Assembly (NCBI GenBank): GCA_031261145.1
Contig: JAISJX010000348.1
Location: 1-5,612, forward strand
Source: Tannerella sp.
GTDB taxonomy: Bacteria; Bacteroidota; Bacteroidia; Bacteroidales; Tannerellaceae
DNA: 5,612 nt
Direction of reading: 5' to 3'
Position numbers and translations under genes: made by a program. Shown one piece after another: positions 1 through 5,612 of the stretch. Position 1 is the stretch's first letter; each line of letters starts with the position of its first letter. Below the pieces are notes generated by a model, which was given only the letters and a program-made list of their open reading frames with translations, ran no database searches and was not told where the DNA came from.

Positions 1-324
1 TTGCACCGGCTGACCGGATAATCCGCCTATATTGAAGGGAACGCCGTCGATGACCAAACTGCCTTCGGGACGGGTAGCCCGGATGTGATTATGTCCGGTT
101 GACAAGTCGTTAAAACCAATGGTAGCCAGATTCGGGATGATGCGAAACACTCTCGATACCAATCCGTTGGAAAGAGTCAGGTCTTTCCCGTCGGGCGATA
201 CGCCGAGTGTCGAAACAAAGGCGCTGTTGTCGATTAACCAATCACGATGAGAGGTTTCAGTGTGGCAAGCGTTGAGCAAACTGCCGGCAAACGCCGCCCA
301 AAAGATAAAAAAAATTCGATTCAT
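1..324 (-). CDS. Lipoprotein of unknown family, N-terminal part (runs off the window)
   Basis: An open frame begins with ATG at 324-322 and continues without a stop to the window edge, giving 108 residues. The N-terminus is a lipoprotein-type signal: Met-Asn-Arg, then a hydrophobic stretch rich in Phe and Ala, ending at Leu-Asn-Ala-Cys with Cys at residue 20. The Asn in the lipobox is not ideal. The mature part has the segments LTLSNGLVSRVFRIIPNLAT, NHIRATRPEG and IDGVPFNIGGLSGQP, which look like the N-terminal beta-sandwich of a large secreted glycosidase-like protein. They remind me of proteins annotated as alpha-galactosidase-like, but that is recollection only and the catalytic part is outside the window. 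It starts 12 bases after the stop of the upstream GH29-like gene, so it is very probably the next gene of the same operon. The gene is real with good confidence; its function is unassigned. Confidence 0.8.
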   Translation of the reverse strand, partial: MNRIFFIFWAAFAGSLLNACHTETSHRDWLIDNSAFVSTLGVSPDGKDLTLSNGLVSRVFRIIPNLATIGFNDLSTGHNHIRATRPEGSLVIDGVPFNIGGLSGQPVQ

Positions 325-336
325 ATCACTTGTAAA

Positions 337-2427
337 TCATTGCAGGTTATTTGCTTTCAAAATATCTATTTCGGCGACAGCCATTGGGGCGTCATCTACC
401 GTTGCCTTAGCGACAAAACGAATGTATCTCCCATTGACAGGCTTCTCAAAGTGAATGGTTTGTGGCAAAGGATTGTTGCGGATATTCCCAAATTCCCCTT
501 CTGCTACGGCTTTTCCCCATTGACCGGAACGGGAAGCAATGTATAGTTCGTATTTATTCACCAAACCGGTGGTCCCATCAGCCGGAGGAGTGTAAATAAA
601 TGTGGAAATATCCGTCAAATTCCCTATATCAATACACAGTTCCTGTGTTGCTTTTCCTTCTGCAATCCAAACGGTTGCAGGATTTTCATCGAATGCCCGA
701 TTTGCTGCAGGTTGCACTGTCAGACTTTCCCATTTTCCTTTGGCAATACCGAACTCGTGCAGGATAATTTCGCTCGCATTACTTCCATCAAAGGCTCTCA
801 GTTTGAGCGTTCCACCGTCCGGTAAAGCAACCGGTTGCAGATATTTTTCGGAAGTAACTTTCGGATCGGAGCCATCTAACGTGTAATACACGGACATATA
901 GGGATTCAGATTTGTGACGGAAACCAACCCTTGTCTGTCACGTGAAATGACAGGCACATTCATCCGCTTAGGTTCCAGATATAATCCCGCTTCCGATAAA
1001 GCCGGACAAACAGGTCCCCACGTATATATACGCACTTTCGACGTTTCTACCGGTGCGCCACGTAACAAGCGGTGTGCGCCAACAGACGATGCTTTTGCAA
1101 ACAAACTCCAATCTTTTCCATCGAAAACTTCTACCAAAATACTGTCAATACGCTGTCCCAATGGCAAATATTCCCTCAGTGACACAATATTGAAACGTGT
1201 TGGTCGAGGCAGTTCAATCATAATTTCTCCATCTGTAACTTCTTCATTCGTACTCCAGTATGTCTTCTTATCAAGATCAATCAAGTTGGAAGGTGAAAAT
1301 TTTCGGCTTTCACCTCTCGTCTGATTTACACTGATTTTCGCCTGTTGGGCAAGGTTTATGGAAAAAGTTTCCTTGAGCAACCTGCCTAAGCCTCTCAACG
1401 ATTCAACATCGCTTGTGTAGAGTTGTCCGCTTTTGTCAGGCGCTAATCCAATATCAAAAGCCGCTCCTCGCCCTACCGACATGAAATACAAATCAAAAAG
1501 TGTTTCCGGAGATTTAACGTACTGATCTTCCGACTGATGATAAAACCATCCCGGACGGATAGGGACGTCACATTCGGCAGGAATCCAGTATTTGCCATTA
1601 CGGTGTCCGTTGACGCCTTCCTGCCATTTGCAATGTCCACAGCCGGGCTTGCCGCCATCCGGGGCTTCCGGGGTATAAGTCGCCCAACAAGGCTCGCCGG
1701 CAAACCCTTTTTCATTGCCGACCCAGCGTACATCCCAGCCAATATCGCTAAAAATAGCCGAATGAGGTTGCATCTCGCGCACTAATTGCCATGTATTGTC
1801 CCAGTCGTAATAGCTGGAACGGTCAATCTCCCGTCTTTCACGCGCTCCGCCATAATATCCATCGCCACCATTGGCTCCGTCAAACCATGACAGGAAAATA
1901 TCGCCATAAAGGGTATGCAATTCACGCAGTTGCTCTCTGTAACGTTCCACATATTCAGGCTTTCCATACGCAGGGTCATTCCTGTCCCACGGCGAGAGAT
2001 ATACGCCGAACTTTAATCCGGCTTCACGTGCCGCATCTGCAAATTCGCGTATCATATCGCCTTGTCCGTTCCGCCAAGGGGAACTTTTCACCGAATAATC
2101 CGTAGTAGTGGTAGGCCAAAGGCAGAAACCTCCGTGATGCTTTGCCACCACCAACACCCCTTTCATTCCGGCTTCTTTCATGACGCCCACCATTTGCCCG
2201 GCGTCAAATTGCTCGGGATTGAAAATGGAAGCCGGCTCGTCGCCATAGCCCCATTCCTGATCGGTATAGGTGATGGTGGATAGACAAATCATCCCATAAA
2301 AATCCACTTCGTGCCATTGCAACTGACCTTCGGAAGGAGTTGCGCCATAAGGAAGCGGAGGTTCCACCTGTTTACAAGAAAACAGAATGGTTGCAAGAAT
2401 GATGAAATTAAACTTCAAACAGCTCAT
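337..2427 (-). CDS. GH29 alpha-L-fucosidase-like lipoprotein with F5/8, chitobiase-C-type and second F5/8 modules
   Basis: This is a 696-residue predicted exo-alpha-L-fucosidase (EC 3.2.1.51/111 type). I chose the ATG at 2427-2425. A TTG three codons upstream (2436) is in frame, but the ATG gives a compact signal and places the catalytic residues at the same numbers as in the neighbouring paralogue. The signal peptide ends at Leu-Phe-Ser-Cys (Cys18). The GH29 barrel covers about 35-357, with KHHGG at 96-100, probable nucleophile Asp183 in WFDG, probable acid/base Glu239 in WVGNE, and PAECDVPIRPGWFYH around 284-297. An F5/8 type C (discoidin) domain follows at about 363-485, then a chitobiase C-terminal/FN3-like module at about 490-560 with YYTLDGSDP at 514-522, then a second F5/8-like domain at about 564-692. 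The position that is His48 in the paralogue is Cys48 here, and a CGHC motif lies at 263-266, so activity is less certain than family membership. It starts 28 bases after the preceding stop, so it is probably co-transcribed. Confidence 0.93.
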   Translation of the reverse strand: MSCLKFNFIILATILFSCKQVEPPLPYGATPSEGQLQWHEVDFYGMICLSTITYTDQEWGYGDEPASIFNPEQFDAGQMVGVMKEAGMKGVLVVAKHHGGFCLWPTTTTDYSVKSSPWRNGQGDMIREFADAAREAGLKFGVYLSPWDRNDPAYGKPEYVERYREQLRELHTLYGDIFLSWFDGANGGDGYYGGARERREIDRSSYYDWDNTWQLVREMQPHSAIFSDIGWDVRWVGNEKGFAGEPCWATYTPEAPDGGKPGCGHCKWQEGVNGHRNGKYWIPAECDVPIRPGWFYHQSEDQYVKSPETLFDLYFMSVGRGAAFDIGLAPDKSGQLYTSDVESLRGLGRLLKETFSINLAQQAKISVNQTRGESRKFSPSNLIDLDKKTYWSTNEEVTDGEIMIELPRPTRFNIVSLREYLPLGQRIDSILVEVFDGKDWSLFAKASSVGAHRLLRGAPVETSKVRIYTWGPVCPALSEAGLYLEPKRMNVPVISRDRQGLVSVTNLNPYMSVYYTLDGSDPKVTSEKYLQPVALPDGGTLKLRAFDGSNASEIILHEFGIAKGKWESLTVQPAANRAFDENPATVWIAEGKATQELCIDIGNLTDISTFIYTPPADGTTGLVNKYELYIASRSGQWGKAVAEGEFGNIRNNPLPQTIHFEKPVNGRYIRFVAKATVDDAPMAVAEIDILKANNLQ

Positions 2428-2455
2428 AATCAGCAATCATTTTACAAGATTCGAC

Positions 2456-3898
2456 TTAATATACTTCCACAGTCGAAATCAACGGACAAGCTTTAGCGTC
2501 GGTGATATTGATGCGCACTTTAGACGCCTCCACCGCGCCGAGCGGAAGAATCCGTTTGTGGCCGATGGTTGTACCCGAAGCGACGCTCACCCAGGCATTC
2601 TCTTTCCAAACATCCACGCTGAACGTTTTCACCCGTTGCCCCAACCTGATATATTCCTGAATCAGGATATAGTTGATTTTTTGAGATTTACCCAAATCAA
2701 TCTCCAGACTTCCCGACTTCACCGCATCATCGGTCGCCCAGTACGTTTCTTTGTCGCCATCGGTCACGTTGGCAGCCGCGTATTGTCTGGATTTACCCCT
2801 GGACGTATTGGCCGACGCTTTGGCATTGGCAGCCAGGTTGTTCGCAAACGTAGCATCTATTAATTTCTTCCAATCTTTCAACGCCTTCACGTCGTTTTCG
2901 TGGATAAGCCCACGCCTGTCGGGAGGCAGGTTAAGCAACAGATTGGCGCCACGTCCCACCGATTCGAGATACAATTTAAGCAGATTTTCGGGTGTGCGGA
3001 CTTTCTCATCTTGCGCTGCATGATAGAACCACCCCGGACGGATGGATACGTCAACTTCGGCAGGCAACCAGGACGTACCGTCTTCTGAACCGGCATTCAA
3101 CAACTTAGTAATATTCGATTTACCGGGGTAAAGCGTATCAACGCTGATCGTATTCCAGTTCGTTTCGCCGGCAAAGCCGCTTTCATTGCCACACCAACGG
3201 ATGTCAGGCCCTGCATCGCTAAATATCACCGCTTTCGGAGCCAGTTTGCGTACGATGGCATGTGTGTTTGGCCAGTCGTAATAGGTGCGGTTGTCAATTT
3301 TCCGCCGCTCACGGGCGCCTCCATAGTAGCCGTCGCCGCCATTTGCGCCATCAAACCAGACTTCGGAGATTTCTCCATAATTACTAAGCAATTCCGTAAG
3401 TTGATTGCGGTAATATGTAATATATTCCGGCGTTGCATATTGCGCAAAATTTCGGTCCCACGGCGAGAGATAAACGCCAAAGAACAAGCCATATTTACGG
3501 CAGGCGTCGGACACTTCTTTCACCATATCGCCTTTTCCGTCGCGGAACGGACTGTTTTTAACCGAATGTTCGGTAAAAGCGCTCGGCCACAAACATAAAC
3601 CGTCATGGTGTTTACAAGTTAGGATGATCCCTTTTAAGCCGGCTTCTTTGATGGCCGTCGCCCACTGTTCGGCATTAAATTCGGTGGGATTTAGTAAGGA
3701 AGGATCTTCATCGCCATAGCCCCACTCTTTATCAGTAAAGGTGTTGATGTTGAAATGGATGAAAGCGTATTGTTCCCGATCGTGCCAGGCTAATTGGTTT
3801 TCGTTGGGCACAGGGAATAGGGCTTCGGGAGGTATAACCTCTGTTTGACATGCGCTAAAAATCAGCAAACTAATGCTCAATGTAAATAAATTCTTCAT
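2456..3898 (-). CDS. GH29 alpha-L-fucosidase lipoprotein with C-terminal F5/8 domain
   Basis: This 480-residue predicted retaining alpha-L-fucosidase starts at ATG 3898-3896 and stops at TAA 2458-2456. The signal peptide MKNLFTLSISLLIFSAC has its lipobox Cys at residue 17, so the protein should be lipid-anchored in the cell envelope. The GH29 barrel covers about 35-350: His48 in FIHFN, EWGYGDE at 58-64, KHHDG at 96-100, probable nucleophile Asp183 in WFDGANGGDGYYGG, probable acid/base Glu239 in WCGNES, and PAEVDVSIRPGWFYH at 279-293. A discoidin (F5/8 type C) domain fills about 358-480, with TDGDKETYWATD and the GTTIGHKRI segment at 442-450. All expected GH29 residues I can identify are present, so it is the most canonical of the three. 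It is closely similar to the next gene across the barrel, including the glycine-rich insertion after the nucleophile, so the two are probably paralogues by duplication. The protein ends at VEVY, right at the end of the F5/8 fold. The 50 bases upstream are very AT-rich, with no clear Shine-Dalgarno sequence. Confidence 0.96.
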   Translation of the reverse strand: MKNLFTLSISLLIFSACQTEVIPPEALFPVPNENQLAWHDREQYAFIHFNINTFTDKEWGYGDEDPSLLNPTEFNAEQWATAIKEAGLKGIILTCKHHDGLCLWPSAFTEHSVKNSPFRDGKGDMVKEVSDACRKYGLFFGVYLSPWDRNFAQYATPEYITYYRNQLTELLSNYGEISEVWFDGANGGDGYYGGARERRKIDNRTYYDWPNTHAIVRKLAPKAVIFSDAGPDIRWCGNESGFAGETNWNTISVDTLYPGKSNITKLLNAGSEDGTSWLPAEVDVSIRPGWFYHAAQDEKVRTPENLLKLYLESVGRGANLLLNLPPDRRGLIHENDVKALKDWKKLIDATFANNLAANAKASANTSRGKSRQYAAANVTDGDKETYWATDDAVKSGSLEIDLGKSQKINYILIQEYIRLGQRVKTFSVDVWKENAWVSVASGTTIGHKRILPLGAVEASKVRINITDAKACPLISTVEVY

Positions 3899-3948
3899 TT
3901 GATTAATCTTTATAATTCATAATTTAAAAAACAGAAAGAACTAACGAT

Positions 3949-5319
3949 TTATTCTTCGGCCTCAAAGATAGCAAAATTTTTTATCTGAGGCTCCGCCTTT
4001 GCTTCAGTAATTATCAATTTAATTTCACTGACGGATTGGGGTTGGAATTTGTCTATATGTTTATGTCCAATATTTGTTCCGGATGATAAATCAATCCATA
4101 CGTCCCCCTTCTTTCCTTTGACGCTGTATTTCAGAACTCTTTCGCCCAACGTTATATTTTCTTGAATCACTGCACGGTCAATCGTTGACGGTTGCTCCAA
4201 ACGAATCACATATTCCGTCCCTTTTCCGGTTGTCTGCCGGAATGGCGTTCCATACTGCGCTTTGATTTCTTTGCCCAAAAGCTCAATCTGTTTCACATCC
4301 GCTTCGGGTATCAAACCTTTATCATTAATAACTACGCCAAGTAACATATTTGTATTCCGTCCGACACTGGTAATATATTTTGTCATCAGTTGATCAACGG
4401 AGAACATCATTGTGTCTTGTCCCGACGTCCAAAACCATCCGCCCTGAAATGAACGGTTCCATCGCAAGGTGAAATCCGACTCGCCCGGACACCAGTACGG
4501 CGCGAGAGAGTCGCCATTGAGTCCGTTTATTACTACTGTCCCGTCGGCATTTGTGGTCGAATCGGCTGTCGCCCAGCATGGATAAGGTGCAACGCCCTCT
4601 TCATTTCCCACCCAGCGAATCAGGTTTGGATGACCATAAGGCCCCTGAAAAGCTATCGCTTGGGGTTGCAACTTCTCCACCAACGAAAGTATATCCGCAC
4701 CTCCTTGTTCTTTGGAAAGAACGCCGCCATCAAACCATATCTCAAACAACTCCCCGTAATTACTCCATAATTCGGTTAATTGTTGTACGACAATCTTGTT
4801 GTACACATCCTGCGTGACCGGCGAACCCGGCTGTACAAGTCCCGGATTATCAACATATAAATAGCCGTTAGCTGTGGTACTGGCGTAAATCCCCGGTTTG
4901 ATATTATATTTTTTACAAGAGGCTATAAAATCCCCAACAATATCACCTTTCCCTTCTTTCCACGGCGATTTTTTCACACTGTAATCGTGCGCCTCTGTCG
5001 GCCACAAACTGAAACCACTGCAATGTTTAGCCACCAATACCGCGTAGGTAGCGCCTAATTTCTGTGCGGCTTCCAACCATTGGTCTGTATTCAGGTCTGT
5101 CGGATTGAACAGTTCCGCATTGGGGTGCGTCCCCCATTCCCTGAAATTATAATCGGGTTTAAACACCGGCATATCCAGATGGATCAGAATTCCAATTTCT
5201 GCATCAGCCCAAGACAACTGTATCTCATTTGGTATGACCACCTGTACGGATTTATTTTCTTTACAGGCTACTAACAAGAATAAAACCAATACGCATCCTA
5301 TTAATTCAAAATTTTTCAT
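3949..5319 (-). CDS. GH29 alpha-L-fucosidase lipoprotein, divergent paralogue
   Basis: This 456-residue predicted alpha-L-fucosidase starts at ATG 5319-5317 and stops at TAA 3951-3949. The signal peptide ends at Leu-Val-Ala-Cys (Cys19), giving a lipoprotein. The GH29 barrel covers about 35-350: His47 in LIHLD, REWGTHP at 60-66, KHCSGFSLWP at 98-107, probable nucleophile Asp197 in EIWFDGG, probable acid/base Glu240 in RWVGNEEG, and GGWFWTSG at 293-300. The distance from Asp to Glu is 43 residues, close to that in characterised GH29-B enzymes such as Bifidobacterium AfcB. The glycine-rich insertion found in the two downstream paralogues (GDGYYGGARERR) is absent. A shortened beta-sandwich of about 100 residues (356-453), with GTNIGHKHI at 414-422, replaces the full F5/8 domain. 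The second His of the usual KHH motif is Cys100. The gene is the first after the SusD-like gene, separated by 70 bases that contain a hairpin. It looks more AT-rich by eye than the next gene, which may mean a separate origin. Confidence 0.95.
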   Translation of the reverse strand: MKNFELIGCVLVLFLLVACKENKSVQVVIPNEIQLSWADAEIGILIHLDMPVFKPDYNFREWGTHPNAELFNPTDLNTDQWLEAAQKLGATYAVLVAKHCSGFSLWPTEAHDYSVKKSPWKEGKGDIVGDFIASCKKYNIKPGIYASTTANGYLYVDNPGLVQPGSPVTQDVYNKIVVQQLTELWSNYGELFEIWFDGGVLSKEQGGADILSLVEKLQPQAIAFQGPYGHPNLIRWVGNEEGVAPYPCWATADSTTNADGTVVINGLNGDSLAPYWCPGESDFTLRWNRSFQGGWFWTSGQDTMMFSVDQLMTKYITSVGRNTNMLLGVVINDKGLIPEADVKQIELLGKEIKAQYGTPFRQTTGKGTEYVIRLEQPSTIDRAVIQENITLGERVLKYSVKGKKGDVWIDLSSGTNIGHKHIDKFQPQSVSEIKLIITEAKAEPQIKNFAIFEAEE

Positions 5320-5344
5320 AGCTCATTTATTTACTAATTAATAA

Positions 5345-5376
5345 TCAAGCAGTCAGTTATACAACCGACTGCTTGA
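5345..5376 (-). terminator. Hairpin between the SusD-like gene and the fucosidases: candidate terminator or attenuator
   Basis: TCAAGCAGTC at 5345-5354 is perfectly complementary to GACTGCTTGA at 5367-5376. After one A-C mismatch, three further inner pairs (GTT with AAC) close a 4-base loop. The stem lies 14 bases after the SusD-like stop and 25 bases before the next ATG. On the transcribed strand it is followed by TTATTAATTAGTAAATAA, which is AU-rich but not a clean U-run. It could therefore be a partial terminator that lowers expression of the fucosidases relative to SusC/SusD, or an mRNA-stabilising 3' end after processing. Structure is seen directly; function is inferred. Confidence 0.5.
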
Positions 5377-5389
5377 CTTGTTTATTTAA

Positions 5390-5612
5390 TTACCAGCCGG
5401 GGTTCTGTGGCCCCAGTTGAGGATTATAATTCAACTCATCCGTAGGAAGTGGATGTAGATATAACTTATCGTACCACGTACGTGTAAAGCCCGGATACAA
5501 AACTCTGTATGCGCCCGATTCAGGATCCCGCGCGCCCAGATACGTTTTTACATTTTCCAACAATCTACCCGCTTTCCAGCGACATAAATCATCCCAGCGA
5601 AAACCCTCACAT
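5390..5612 (-). CDS. SusD/RagB-family glycan-binding lipoprotein, C-terminal end (runs off the window)
   Basis: The frame runs from the window edge to TAA at 5392-5390, giving the last 73 complete codons; the start is outside. The residues show hallmark C-terminal SusD features: EGFRWDDLCRWK near the edge, KTYLG soon after, then LHPLPTDELNYNPQLGPQ and the terminal QNPGW. SusD proteins are surface lipoproteins with a TPR-like fold that bind an oligosaccharide and sit as a lid on a SusC TonB-dependent transporter in the outer membrane; that is family knowledge. The signal peptide and the binding-site residues cannot be checked here. A susC homologue would be expected just upstream, beyond the window. 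Its position directly before three fucosidase genes suggests that the imported glycan is fucosylated. The family call is very secure; the ligand is unknown. Confidence 0.95.
   Translation of the reverse strand, partial: CEGFRWDDLCRWKAGRLLENVKTYLGARDPESGAYRVLYPGFTRTWYDKLYLHPLPTDELNYNPQLGPQNPGW

Noticed and set aside
325..336. TTTACAAG before the downstream lipoprotein and CTTGTAAA before the 696-residue gene, as a possible shared regulatory repeat
   Set aside because: The copies are in opposite orientation, only 8 bases long, and the same string also occurs inside coding regions, so chance is sufficient.
914..1324. A 136-residue open frame on the plus strand
   Set aside because: It lies wholly antisense to the F5/8 region of the GH29-like gene, has no recognisable domain or initiation region, and its composition is explained by the opposite-strand coding sequence.
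2387..2863. A 158-residue open frame on the plus strand spanning the gap between two fucosidase genes
   Set aside because: It overlaps two well-supported minus-strand genes, has low-complexity residue content rich in Arg, His and Phe, and no family resemblance.
3276..3358. DNA similarity between about 1799-1887 and 3276-3358 as a possible mobile repeat
   Set aside because: It encodes the conserved WFDGANGGDGYYGGARERR region of two paralogous GH29 proteins and has third-position differences, so it is shared coding ancestry, not a mobile repeat.
3899..3948. AT-rich gap with TATAATTCATAATTT that resembles a promoter -10 box
   Set aside because: The match is to a generic AT-rich string, and I found no convincing Bacteroidota -7/-33 pair (TAnnTTTG/TTTG). 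The short spacing between co-directional genes fits an operon.

Overview
The window looks like Bacteroidota DNA, most likely Bacteroidales. It has the C-terminal end of a SusD-like glycan-binding lipoprotein followed by co-directional lipoprotein glycosidases, no strong Shine-Dalgarno sequences, and AT-rich leaders in front of the start codons. This is the typical layout of a polysaccharide utilization locus (PUL). Everything recognisable is on the minus strand, so transcription runs from high to low coordinates. The species cannot be named from this sequence.

Layout in transcription order: (1) 5612-5390, the last 73 codons of a SusD homologue, cut by the window edge; (2) a 70-base gap holding a perfect 10-bp inverted repeat (5345-5376), a candidate terminator or attenuator; (3) 5319-3949, a 456-residue GH29 alpha-L-fucosidase lipoprotein; (4) a 50-base AT-rich gap; (5) 3898-2456, a 480-residue GH29 fucosidase lipoprotein; (6) a 28-base gap; (7) 2427-337, a 696-residue GH29-like lipoprotein with three extra C-terminal beta-sandwich modules; (8) a 12-base gap; (9) 324-1, the first 108 residues of another lipoprotein, cut by the window edge. 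There is no gene-free stretch longer than 70 bases, and no RNA gene, mobile element or CRISPR array was seen.

How the parts may work together (inference from the SusD/PUL paradigm): the SusD protein and an unseen SusC-type TonB-dependent transporter would bind and import a fucose-decorated glycan. The three fucosidases, anchored by N-terminal lipids at the outer membrane, would remove fucose in different linkages or contexts. All three keep the two carboxylates expected for a retaining GH29 mechanism (Asp in WFDG, Glu in WxGNE). Their spacing and C-terminal modules resemble the GH29-B type, which in characterised members acts on branched alpha-1,3/1,4-linked fucose. The real substrate (mucin or Lewis-type, N-glycan, plant or algal) cannot be read from the window.

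The most interesting points are substitutions at fucose-contacting positions: the first His of the barrel is Cys in the 696-residue protein, and the second His of the KHH motif is Cys in the 456-residue protein. The 696-residue protein also carries an unusual CGHC motif in an active-site-side loop. These suggest divergence of specificity, or loss of activity, within a tandem paralogue set. No wholly new system is evident.
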